Source: Bog-105 sp965277435 (GTDB taxonomy: Bacteria; Acidobacteriota; Terriglobia; Bryobacterales; Bryobacteraceae). Taken from it: 64,000 nt of DNA. Location of the stretch: assembly GCA_965277435.1 (NCBI GenBank), contig OZ255821.1, forward strand, positions 992,001-1,056,000, read 5' to 3'. Of this stretch, positions 15,722 to 24,341 are shown piece after piece. Within the stretch, counting starts at the first letter, position 1. Every line of letters starts with the position of its first letter. A program made the translations under genes and the position numbers. Under the pieces are notes generated by a model. That model was not told where the DNA came from, made no database searches, and saw only the letters and a program-made list of their open reading frames with translations.

Positions 15722-16351
15722 ATGAACGGGATCACTTTAGTGCCGGCGAGTCGTCGCGAAGCTAATAAGATCGAGAAGCTCAGGCGAATTCGCCACGCGG
15801 CCAAAAGAGTCTTCCTGGCGAAGGGATTTGATTCCGCGACTATCCGAGAAATCGCCGCGGAAGCCGACGTTGCTCTGGGAACGCTGTTTCTCTACGCCCG
15901 AGACAAGCAGGACCTTCTGCTCTTGATTTTCGAGGAGGATTTTCCAGTCGTGCGGCAAGCGGCCTTCGACAGTGCCCGGCCAGAGTTGCCATTCCTCGAT
16001 CAGCTGATCGCGTTCTTCTCCGTAATCTATGAGCACTTTTTCCTGACCCCCGCGCTTTCAAAAGACATGCTCCGTGAAGTAGCCTTCAGCACTGGCATTG
16101 TTGCCCAACGCATTGGGAAGGACATAGCAGAGTACGAGCGATGCCTGGCGAGGTTAGTAGCTCGCGCTCAGGCCGAGGGCCAAGTCAGTCCTTCCGTCAG
16201 ACCGGATATTGCGGCGCACACGTTTTTTAACCTTCATCGCATTGAAATCCGGATTTGTATCAACGCCCCAAAGCCCAACGTGGAAGAGAGCCTGAAAAAT
16301 TTAAGGCAACAGTTTGAGTTGCTATTTAACGGACTGAAGATGAGGGGCTGA
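15722..16351 (+). CDS. TetR-family transcriptional regulator
   Basis: About 209 residues from the ATG at 15722; an upstream GTG at 15659 would add 21 residues not typical of the family. The helix-turn-helix occupies residues about 15-60: RIRHAAKRVFLAKGFDSATI, REIAAEADVALGTLFLYARDK, QDLLLLIF. The rest is an alpha-helical ligand-binding domain. It is transcribed away from the PhtD-like gene, the classic layout for a TetR repressor controlling its neighbour. No perfect palindrome stands out between them. Confidence 0.85.
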   Translation: MNGITLVPASRREANKIEKLRRIRHAAKRVFLAKGFDSATIREIAAEADVALGTLFLYARDKQDLLLLIFEEDFPVVRQAAFDSARPELPFLDQLIAFFSVIYEHFFLTPALSKDMLREVAFSTGIVAQRIGKDIAEYERCLARLVARAQAEGQVSPSVRPDIAAHTFFNLHRIEIRICINAPKPNVEESLKNLRQQFELLFNGLKMRG

Positions 16352-16874
16352 AGGGTTGCGGCTTTGTCGTGAGTAGCGCTATGAGCGTATCGGGAGTGAC
16401 TCGGCGCAGGAGGGCTACCCTTCCAGACGTGCACGGCCGGCAAGCCGTTCTTACCCTCGCCGACATACGCCACCCGGCCCTGTTGTCCTGCCAACTGGCT
16501 ACCTACACTGGTGAGAAATTGCCGCTAGCGCAAGTCGGAGAGTTCCGTGACCCCATGGACGCTGCGTCGGAAGAACTTCATCTCACTTGAGCGGCGCAGG
16601 TGATTTTGCCCGGACTCCCGGATGCCTTGCGGATAGCGGCCGTTCCGATCTCATTGCGCTGGTATCGCGCGCCAGCGGGGGAGACACTCTCATCAAGGAC
16701 CGTGCCGCCCCGATGGGAATTTAGCAGTCCGAAATTCCGGTGCGCCTGCCAGAGATTCTGATTCTGCGTTGTGGCATCCCCGAGTGGACGCTGCCCCCGC
16801 ACAGTGCTGGCTGAAACAAGTGGTGATCTCGGTGTGCAAGAGCGCATACCCGGAGCCGTGAGCAGATTCGGCGC
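16352..16874. other. intergenic stretch without recognisable gene
   Basis: About 520 bp between the TetR gene and the terminator of the phosphoesterase gene. Short open frames on both strands have no recognisable family, signal peptide or good ribosome binding site. No repeat or RNA structure was seen. It may be decayed coding sequence. Confidence 0.5.
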
Positions 16875-16915
16875 AAAAAAAGGCCCTCTCACCGGTTATT
16901 GGAGAGAGGGCCTTT
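16875..16915 (-). terminator. Rho-independent terminator of the phosphoesterase gene
   Basis: A 12-bp perfect stem (16879-16890 with 16904-16915, AAAGGCCCTCTC) with a 13-base loop is followed on the minus strand by a run of Ts ending at 16875. It begins 17 bp after the stop at 16932. Confidence 0.9.
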
Positions 16916-16931
16916 GCAGGGGGAAAGCCGT

Positions 16932-19823
16932 TTATTCGTCGACGTCAGGTTTGGCGGGCGCTGGGCGGTTGAACTCGCTCGGGGGGCGAACCGTTTTCTC
17001 GCCCGGATAGGGCCGCTTGAACCCGGTGGACAGGTACCAGTTCAGATGGTTGACCGTATCCGGGTCTTCGAAATCGGGCTTGGTCAGTTTGCCGGCGAAG
17101 ACCTCCGCCTTCTTATGGAGCCAGGCCACTCGCAGCGCCTTCACCGGTGCGCTTTCCCCCAGCGCTTTGGCAGCATCGCTGTTCGTTTTGTTGGAGGCGG
17201 TCGCTGTCACGCCCTGGTCCAGCGGGACCTGGTTCGGCACGTGCGACCACGCCTTGAAATTGGCTGCGGGCGGCAAACCGTTGACGAAAGCCGTCCTCAT
17301 GGGCGACGCCACCAGGTCGAACTGGTTCATGGGTGGCAGACCGAGAATTTGCTCGATCGTCCGAGTCATGTTGACCTGCGTGTAGTAGGTGTGGTCGGCG
17401 GGTCCCTGCTGCACCGCATATGGGCTGACAACGTAGCCTGGGCTGCGATGACCGTCGACGTGGTCGACGCCGTTCTGCGCGTCGTCTTCCTCAATAAAGA
17501 TCGCTGACGAGGACCACACATTGCTGTGGCTGATGTAGTCGATCATGCGCCCAATGGCCAAGTCGTTATCGGCCTGCTCAGCGTCCGGGGTCGGCGGACC
17601 GCCCGTGTGGTCGTCCATGACCCACAGGATGCTCAACGCAGGCACCGTACCAGCTGCAACGTCACTCTTGAAGTCTTGCACCCACAGATCCACGCGGAAC
17701 TGGTCTGGAATGCCCAGATCGAACTGCGGGAAGTTCTTGATGAGGTGGTCCGATACGGACGGGATGGAGCACTCTGCCTGGACGGTGTTTTGATAGAAGA
17801 GCGTCTTCTCCTGCCCAGCCTCGAAGCGCTTCGCATCCGCGTAAAACTGGCTCCAGCTCGGCTCGCTGGTCGAACCGTCCGGCTGTTTAAACGTATCGGT
17901 CTCGACGTATTCGCCGTAAATCTTCACCGGCAGACCGGCGGCCGCTGCTTCCGAGAACAGGAAGCCCTTGTTCTGATAGGCGAGGGCGTCGCCGGCGTTC
18001 CCGCCTGGATAGCTGCGGACCCAGTCAGGCGACTGGATGTCGTCGGCGTAAGGTGCCAGGCCCTCGGTGATCCACTGGTGACCATCGGCCGATTGCCGGC
18101 TCGGGTTGTAAAAATTGTCCAGCAGCGGGAAGCGCTTCACTAGGTTGTGTACGTTCGGGCTGTCTTTGCCGCCGAATACCGCCAGCGAAGCGTCGCCATT
18201 GCCGGCGGCCACGTCGCCCAGCATCTGATCGTAGGTGCGGTTTTCACGGATGATCAGGAACACGTGCTTGATCAGCGACGGATCGCCAATTTTGTTCGGG
18301 ATAGCGGCCGGCCTCGCGTTCGGGGCGCCACCGGCGGCCGTCTTGATATTTCGCGCCAGATCCCAGTGATTGTTCTCGAAAACCTGCTTCGTCATCAGTT
18401 CCAGGGTTCCGCTATTCGGCGGGGGAACGAGGCTGACGGTGCCGTTGTCCTGGTGGGTATTGTAGCCAGTGACGCCGTAGTCGGTCTCGAACGAATAACG
18501 CGCGCCGATGCCCTTGTCGTTCGCAACGATGAGCGTGTTATCGGCTTTATCCAGCACCACCGAGCTCGGCGCATACGCTACCGGAATCATGCCCATGACG
18601 GGATTGGTCACTTGCGGGCTGAGGTTGACCACCCCGATCGCGTTGGCATTGTAAAGTGCGACGTAGGCAACGCCCTTTTGGGCATCGACTGCGATAGAAT
18701 TCGGCGCGGCGCCGTAGGCCGGTGAGCTTTCGCCCGGCACTCCGATCGGCAGCCCCAGGTCAATCGTCCGCACCACCTCGTTGCTGGCCGTGTCGATCAC
18801 TGAGATCGTGTCGCTATAGGTATTCGCGACCAGCAGGTACCGTCCGTAAAACGCCATGCCGGTCGGGTGCAGCCCGGTCGAGATGTTAGCCGTGACCTTC
18901 ATCGAGGCCAGATCAACCACCGAAACGGTACCGGTGATCGCTGCGCCCACCACTGGATCGGCCACGATGGGAGTGCCGGCCGACCAGATCTGGAAGTCTC
19001 CTTCCGTAGCGATCCGGCCACCCTCGTTGCTGATGTAGGCTGTCTTGCCGGTGTTGTCGATCACCACGCTGTGCGGCGCGTTCCCCACGCGGATCTGCTC
19101 ACCCTGCTTCGGCGGCGTCGCGGTCAAGTCGATCTTGGCCAGCGTATCGTTCTGGTTCAGCAGGGCGTAGGCGCTCTTGCCATCTTTTGCGAACGCGACG
19201 CCGCCGGGATAGGACGTTTTCGGAGTGTAGAACGTGCCGCAGGGTACGCCATACGAGCCCGTCGGGCTGTTCGGAAAGCAGGTGATGAAGGAATTGTTTG
19301 GCGGCACCTTGACCTGAGCGTAGTCCTCCAGCAAACCCTCTTCAGAGACCTTGGCGATGGCCACGTTGCTGCTGTCCTGGCTGAACATCAGGTACTTGCC
19401 GTCTGCCGAATAAGAGATGCCGCTATAGCTGCCGCTCGCATCCGTTCCCAAGCTGAGGAAGTCCTGCAGGACATTTCCGGTGACGGTGTCGAACACCTCG
19501 ACGGACTGCGACGCGCCCATAGTGAGGACGGCGGCCGTGTGATTGCGGAGACTGGGATTGAGCGCGATGGCCTTGGCGCGGACCCGTATGCCGAGGTCGA
19601 CCTGGGTGCCGGCTGGAGTGATGACCTGGCCCGTGCTGACCACATACGAGCCGTTCGCCTGCGCGCCGGGGACGTAGGTCGGGAACGGCACGGACTGACC
19701 TACGAACGACGCCGGTACGCTCAACCCCGTCGCCAGCAGCCCGGCGAGCGGACGCAGACGGCTCATCCCAGATTTATTTTTAGAGTGGTCTCGAGACTTT
19801 TTTCGGGACGTTTTTCGAAACAT
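16932..19823 (-). CDS. secreted YVTN-propeller / phosphoesterase (phospholipase C-like) fusion
   Basis: About 963 residues from the ATG at 19823, which has GGGGAG nine bases upstream; a longer frame from 19901 lacks this. A basic N terminus precedes a hydrophobic signal segment (LAGLLATGLSVPASFVG). Residues about 50-470 form a YVTN/YncE propeller (GTVSVVDLASMKVTANIS, DTISVIDTASNEVVRTIDL). The C-terminal half is a phosphoesterase-family domain: HVFLIIRENRTYDQMLGD, DNFYNPSRQSADGHQW, and the metal-site stretch IFIEEDDAQNGVDHVDGHRSP. It is probably an extracellular phosphoesterase; substrate unknown. It ends at a strong terminator. Confidence 0.88.
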   Translation of the reverse strand: MFRKTSRKKSRDHSKNKSGMSRLRPLAGLLATGLSVPASFVGQSVPFPTYVPGAQANGSYVVSTGQVITPAGTQVDLGIRVRAKAIALNPSLRNHTAAVLTMGASQSVEVFDTVTGNVLQDFLSLGTDASGSYSGISYSADGKYLMFSQDSSNVAIAKVSEEGLLEDYAQVKVPPNNSFITCFPNSPTGSYGVPCGTFYTPKTSYPGGVAFAKDGKSAYALLNQNDTLAKIDLTATPPKQGEQIRVGNAPHSVVIDNTGKTAYISNEGGRIATEGDFQIWSAGTPIVADPVVGAAITGTVSVVDLASMKVTANISTGLHPTGMAFYGRYLLVANTYSDTISVIDTASNEVVRTIDLGLPIGVPGESSPAYGAAPNSIAVDAQKGVAYVALYNANAIGVVNLSPQVTNPVMGMIPVAYAPSSVVLDKADNTLIVANDKGIGARYSFETDYGVTGYNTHQDNGTVSLVPPPNSGTLELMTKQVFENNHWDLARNIKTAAGGAPNARPAAIPNKIGDPSLIKHVFLIIRENRTYDQMLGDVAAGNGDASLAVFGGKDSPNVHNLVKRFPLLDNFYNPSRQSADGHQWITEGLAPYADDIQSPDWVRSYPGGNAGDALAYQNKGFLFSEAAAAGLPVKIYGEYVETDTFKQPDGSTSEPSWSQFYADAKRFEAGQEKTLFYQNTVQAECSIPSVSDHLIKNFPQFDLGIPDQFRVDLWVQDFKSDVAAGTVPALSILWVMDDHTGGPPTPDAEQADNDLAIGRMIDYISHSNVWSSSAIFIEEDDAQNGVDHVDGHRSPGYVVSPYAVQQGPADHTYYTQVNMTRTIEQILGLPPMNQFDLVASPMRTAFVNGLPPAANFKAWSHVPNQVPLDQGVTATASNKTNSDAAKALGESAPVKALRVAWLHKKAEVFAGKLTKPDFEDPDTVNHLNWYLSTGFKRPYPGEKTVRPPSEFNRPAPAKPDVDE

Positions 19824-20149
19824 GTTACGTTCTCCCCATTTGGATTTTTTATTGCGCAGCCAGCAATCAGCTGTCCGACATCGGGAGGGAAATGCGGGCA
19901 TATCCCCGACACATCGGCGGACCTAATCTTTACATGCGATCTGCAACGGGCTGATGACGATCAAGTGAACGTTCCGTTACCGGGAGGCAGCTCCGCATTG
20001 AGCAGAGCTGGTTGAGCAGGAAAGGTTGAGCCTGGAACAAGAGTCAAATCGCCGTTGAACGATTCAAGTTCATCGCGCAAGTACTGACAGGCGATGAATC
20101 CATGCCGACAAGCCGACGATACATCCAGTTTGTGAGGACCTATCGGCAG
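19824..20149. other. intergenic stretch, nothing recognised
   Basis: About 325 bp that includes the phosphoesterase gene's upstream region. Frames here are short and lack supporting features. No clear promoter hexamers, hairpins or repeats were identified. Confidence 0.5.
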
Positions 20150-21691
20150 CTAACTTCGCGACAGTGTGAGCACAAAAGGCAGTCTCACATTCTTTACGTT
20201 CGGGTCGCCGGCAATGGCAAACACTCTGCCAAGGAGTCGATTGTCACGCGGAAGCAGTTTGATTTGAAGCGTCTTGGCTCCGGTTCTTACTGCATCAGGT
20301 GCATCGATTTTCCCGATGGACAGGCCTGTAAACGCTTCACCCTCCGACCGCATCTCAGTCATTTCTTCCGCTCGGCTGCTCCCAATAGCCAGATTCGCGG
20401 CTTCACTTGAGTCAATATTGAGTTCAATCGGCATGTTCGCGCCGCCACCTTCAAGCGGTCCCCGCCATCGTCCTCTCAATGCCGGAGTCGCGACGAACGG
20501 TTTGCTTGGAAAGCCGCAGTCTTCCTCTGGCCGACGCCAGTCCAGCAGGTAGTTCGCGAGCACCTCATCGCACACGCTGTAGGCTAGCTCCCATGTGTTG
20601 GACCGATTTGTGACGACTACGCAGGCTAAGTCTTTCGACGGGACAAAGCACATCCTGTTGGCAACTCCCGGGTCTCCGCCGCTCTTGAAGAAGAAGGGAA
20701 CCCCGGAAGTGGTTTGGCTCTTGAACCAGCCAAAGGTGGTCGCGACACCGGATGGACCAGTGAAGACGGGTCGATGCAATTCCTCGATGTTCTGCTCGCT
20801 AAGAATCGCCGCTTGGCCCTTAGCTCCAGGCGGCATATTGAAATGCCGCATATTGAAGAGGGCGAAAAGAGCGAGATCGTGAGCGCTCGCGTACAGCTCG
20901 CCTGAAGCAGGCGTGGATGTGGTGTAGTGCGGGATAAGACGGCCATGCGCGTCGTAACGCATTGCGCCGCTTTGCACTCGAACAGTATCGCTACCGAAAA
21001 AGCTGTCCTTCAGACTAAGAGGCGCCAGCACTCTTCGCTGCATAAGTGCCCCAAACTCAGTCTGCGTGAGAGCTAAAGCGATAGCATTCAGCGCCGCAAA
21101 TCCGATGTTGCTGTACTCGTAGCAGGCTGCCGGAGGGTACGCCAGCCTGCCATATGCTTGAAGAAGGGCGTTTGGACTGGGGACAAGTCCTGCTTCATTC
21201 GCTTCATAGGATTGATATATGCCCGGCAGACCGCTGACGTGAGCACCGAGTAGCCGGACACTCACCGCTTCCGCGTTGCGGGCTGTGCCCACGATTTTGC
21301 ATCCTGCGAGAAACTTATTTGCGGGCTCATCCAGGGAGAGCTTACCTTCAGCGGCCAGGGTCATGATAGTGGTCGCGGTGAACGGCTTTGTGACGGAAGC
21401 CATGCTGAACGGGGTACGCGGTGTCGTCTTCAGGCCCGCTTCCTGATTCGCCCAACCAAAACCCTCCTCCCAAACGAACTGCCCGCCGTGTACCACTGCG
21501 ACAGCTACTCCGGTCGCGTGCCCTCGCGCAATCGCCTGCTGAATTCGACTGCGTACCGGGTCGAAGTTTACCTTGCTCGCTTCACCATTGAAGACCGTTG
21601 TACCGGCACTCAGCTTCGCTGCCACAAGGCTCCCGAGCGATGCTGAGAGCATCCACCGCGTCACTTCACGACGGTTTGCGCGTGCCTTCAT
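20150..21691 (-). CDS. serine hydrolase of the class C beta-lactamase/PBP-like family, probably Tat-exported
   Basis: A 513-residue protein with all three motifs of this fold: S-V-T-K at about residues 99-102 (nucleophile and lysine), Y-S-N in ACYEYSNIGF, and K-S-G in FFFKSGGDPG. The N terminus reads ANRREVTRWMLSASLGSLVAAK, a twin-arginine-like signal. The ATG at 21691 is chosen because GAGGGG lies six bases before it; another ATG is two codons upstream. A C-terminal beta-barrel-like domain of about 120 residues follows. Such enzymes act on peptides, esters or beta-lactams; the substrate cannot be told here. Confidence 0.85.
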   Translation of the reverse strand: MKARANRREVTRWMLSASLGSLVAAKLSAGTTVFNGEASKVNFDPVRSRIQQAIARGHATGVAVAVVHGGQFVWEEGFGWANQEAGLKTTPRTPFSMASVTKPFTATTIMTLAAEGKLSLDEPANKFLAGCKIVGTARNAEAVSVRLLGAHVSGLPGIYQSYEANEAGLVPSPNALLQAYGRLAYPPAACYEYSNIGFAALNAIALALTQTEFGALMQRRVLAPLSLKDSFFGSDTVRVQSGAMRYDAHGRLIPHYTTSTPASGELYASAHDLALFALFNMRHFNMPPGAKGQAAILSEQNIEELHRPVFTGPSGVATTFGWFKSQTTSGVPFFFKSGGDPGVANRMCFVPSKDLACVVVTNRSNTWELAYSVCDEVLANYLLDWRRPEEDCGFPSKPFVATPALRGRWRGPLEGGGANMPIELNIDSSEAANLAIGSSRAEEMTEMRSEGEAFTGLSIGKIDAPDAVRTGAKTLQIKLLPRDNRLLGRVFAIAGDPNVKNVRLPFVLTLSRS

Positions 21692-21697
21692 GTGCAT

Positions 21698-22022
21698 CCC
21701 CTCGCTGCCTTGATGTTGTGAACGAAAATACCGTTACCGTAAAGTGGTGTATCCAGGTTAATTGATAGCCTGGAGGCAGTGTGGCTCCGCCTTCGCCTCC
21801 GCTTCCGCAGCGGGTAGGCTCGAGGAGAGCTCGTTTCTGTTTACCCCTGTTCCCGGACGGAGATGTCACCGATGTTCCGGGCTATACAGTCGGGAGTTGG
21901 TCGTCCTGCAAACTTTCTTGGAAGAGGTGGTCGGCGTGTTTTTCCGGCACCTTGGGTTGTTTCAGCACGGTTCCGACCCGTCCAAATTTGCGTGCACAAC
22001 GGACACCAAAGGTCGTGTGAGC
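21698..22022. other. intergenic stretch, nothing recognised
   Basis: About 325 bp between the serine hydrolase start and the sulfotransferase stop. It holds the hydrolase promoter region and a small CCAGG...CCTGG inverted repeat near 21753-21773. No gene was found. Confidence 0.45.
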
Positions 22023-23726
22023 TCAGTCAACTAGCGCGCGCAAGGGCCCCAGCCAGGGTTCGTAGCGTCGCCAGCGCGCGACGGAGCTGCGATAGATCGG
22101 CTGCCGGGTCTGCCACTTGCTGGGGGTGTTCACAGCCCGCGGATTGCATTCGGGGCGCAAGCACGCATCGTCCCACGCCAGCCCGCAGCCCGCGATAATC
22201 CGCCGGATCGCTGGCTCGGGTGCGCGGGTCAGGTCCTCGTAATCGACCTCGATGAAGCGGTCCGCCGGCAGCACACTCCGCCAATGGCCCATAAGCCGCT
22301 GGTAGCCGCGGAAATACGCGACCAGTTCCTCGCCTCCGGTCGGAAAGGCCAGCCCCGGATGGAAGAAAGTTTGATGGATCGACAGCGCCGTATCGACTGC
22401 GGCGCGGCGGCAATGGATGATGGTGGCGCGCGGGAATGCCACGTGGATTAACCCGGCCCAGAGAAAGTTGAACGGCATCTTGTCGGTCACTCGCGTCGCC
22501 TTCGGTGCGATCGCGCGCAGCACGCCGAGATAGTCGGCCGCCGCCTGAGCGAGGAACGGCGTTTCGTTCCCGGCCGAGCCAGAAACACACAGGCCGACCT
22601 GCTGGCCGTCGTGCGCGAGTTCCAAGCCGTACCACGCCGCCCCACGCTGATTCCAGAAAGGCAACTCGCCGCCAGGCGCGACCTCGGGATGCATCGAGAC
22701 GATCTGCTCGACCAGAGTTGTGCCGGACCGCGGCATTCCCATGATCAGCACAGGCCTCGCATCCGAGCTGCCGAGTTCGGACGCCCGCGCCATCCATTCG
22801 ATTGTGCAGCGGGCCATCAGGCGATCGATCTCCATCGAAAACGCCGCTACGTCGAACGGCACAAAACCTCGGCGCACGGCGTCCGCCGCGTCGAAATGCT
22901 GCATGGCCAAGGCGTAGTCGCCCAGATCCTCCGCCGCCTTGCCGATCGCGAGGTGAAGCCGCAGGCGTTGCGCCGTTTCCAACCGCGGCGTGGCTAGGGC
23001 GGCTTCCATCCGTGGCAGCAGACCGTCATCTTCGCTCGTGACGGGGCGACACCGGACCAGCTCGTAGTAACTTCCCGCCAGCAGCGGCGCAATCGCGATC
23101 GCGCGTTCAAAGCCTGCGCGGGCCTCGTCGAAATGACCGAACTCAGAAAGCAGATTGCCCAGCAGATCATGCGCCATGGCGTTTCCCGGATCGCGCACCA
23201 GCGTCTTGCGCAGCACATGTTCGGCTTCCTGATGGCGACCCTCCGTCAGCAGCGCCCGCGCCTTGCCCAAGCGGCCGAAGCTCGTCTTGCCCCCGGTTGC
23301 CGCCGCGCGGCGAAAACACCCGATCGCCTCGTCGCGATGGCCCAGTGTGTACACCAGGTCGCCAGCGCGGAACCACGCCTCGCTCAGCGATGGGAGCAGC
23401 TCAGTGGCGCGGTCGTACGCCTCGATGGCCCCACGCATATCTCCCACCCTCTCCAAGGCGATTCCCAGCCGAAAATAGGCATCGGTGTAGCGCGGGTTGG
23501 CGGCGACGGCCTGCTGCAATGCCGCGATCGCATCCGGTACGCGACCGTCCTCAAGGCAGGCGAGGCCTAAATCGTGTTGAATGATGGAATCGGACGGCAC
23601 GAGCAGCGCTGCCTCGCGCAACGGCTCGATCGCTTCGGCTGGTCGCCCGGCCGCGAGCAACTCAGTGGCCGACGTCAGCAGAGCCGCCAGCTGCTCCCGC
23701 GCGGCTGGAGTTAGAGACTGAGACAT
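22023..23726 (-). CDS. TPR-repeat sulfotransferase
   Basis: The 567-residue protein has about seven tetratricopeptide repeats in residues 10-290 (for example LAAGRPAEAIEPLREAALLVPSD) followed by a PAPS-dependent sulfotransferase domain. The 5'-phosphosulfate loop is VLIMGMPRSGTTLVEQI at about residue 325, and the second conserved block is ATIIHCRRAAVDTALSIH. This architecture resembles TPR-linked tyrosylprotein-type sulfotransferases found widely in bacteria. No signal peptide, so cytoplasmic. The target is unknown. The gene is isolated, with a transposase relic on its 5' side. Confidence 0.88.
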   Translation of the reverse strand: MSQSLTPAAREQLAALLTSATELLAAGRPAEAIEPLREAALLVPSDSIIQHDLGLACLEDGRVPDAIAALQQAVAANPRYTDAYFRLGIALERVGDMRGAIEAYDRATELLPSLSEAWFRAGDLVYTLGHRDEAIGCFRRAAATGGKTSFGRLGKARALLTEGRHQEAEHVLRKTLVRDPGNAMAHDLLGNLLSEFGHFDEARAGFERAIAIAPLLAGSYYELVRCRPVTSEDDGLLPRMEAALATPRLETAQRLRLHLAIGKAAEDLGDYALAMQHFDAADAVRRGFVPFDVAAFSMEIDRLMARCTIEWMARASELGSSDARPVLIMGMPRSGTTLVEQIVSMHPEVAPGGELPFWNQRGAAWYGLELAHDGQQVGLCVSGSAGNETPFLAQAAADYLGVLRAIAPKATRVTDKMPFNFLWAGLIHVAFPRATIIHCRRAAVDTALSIHQTFFHPGLAFPTGGEELVAYFRGYQRLMGHWRSVLPADRFIEVDYEDLTRAPEPAIRRIIAGCGLAWDDACLRPECNPRAVNTPSKWQTRQPIYRSSVARWRRYEPWLGPLRALVD

Positions 23727-23858
23727 TGGCGCGAACCCGGCTTGAAAGCTGTAGCGTCATTCTACACGCCGTCGAATCGCTTAGACCTTTAAACCGCGTT
23801 GTTCTAAAAACACGACGCCTGACAGTCAACATTTGTCAACGAAATCCCGACTCCGAGC

Positions 23859-24182
23859 CGGAAGGTGTACAAGTGGCTGAATCGCTGTCGGGAGCAAGGG
23901 ATCGCGGGATTACTGGAGCGGAGCCGAGCGCCGCAAGAACATCCGAACTGGGTGGAGGACGTATGGCGGCAGCGGATCCGCGCAGCGCGGCAACAGCACG
24001 TGCGCTGGGGTACGCGGAAGCCGGTGTGGCAACTGCAGTAGCAGTACGGAGCGGAGACAATATCGTCGGCCAGCACGGTAGGCCGGCTCCTGCACGAGCT
24101 CGGTATTTGCGAGTCTGCGTCCGGCCGCTTCTGGCCTCCCTTTCTCTGGCTGCGACGGCGATCCCGGGTTAGGGAGAAATGA
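23859..24182 (+). pseudogene. IS481-like transposase remnant
   Basis: In one frame the strand reads RKVYKWLNRCREQGIAGLLE, then RSRAPQEHP, VRWGTRKPVWQL, a TAG stop, and STVGRLLHELGI, ending at TGA. This is the helix-turn-helix and linker part of an IS481-type transposase (compare RKTVYKWLKRYxEEGLAGL and ASTIGRIL in the family). The DDE catalytic part is absent and no terminal inverted repeats were seen. It is an internally stopped fragment of about 108 codons. Confidence 0.75.
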
Positions 24183-24341
24183 GTTTTTTTAAGGCAGAGC
24201 AGATCTATCGTCCGGATGCCTTACGGAGCGGCCACCCCAACGATGACCCTGACCACTGCTTATCGTTCGATGAGCCTGCGACCGGCTATTGCTTAGAGGC
24301 CGAGGGGCCGCCACATCAGACGCCTGCTATATGCTGGAGCC

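Noticed and set aside
16369..16892. Short frames on both strands between the TetR gene and the terminator
   Set aside because: No family, start signal or composition supports them as genes.
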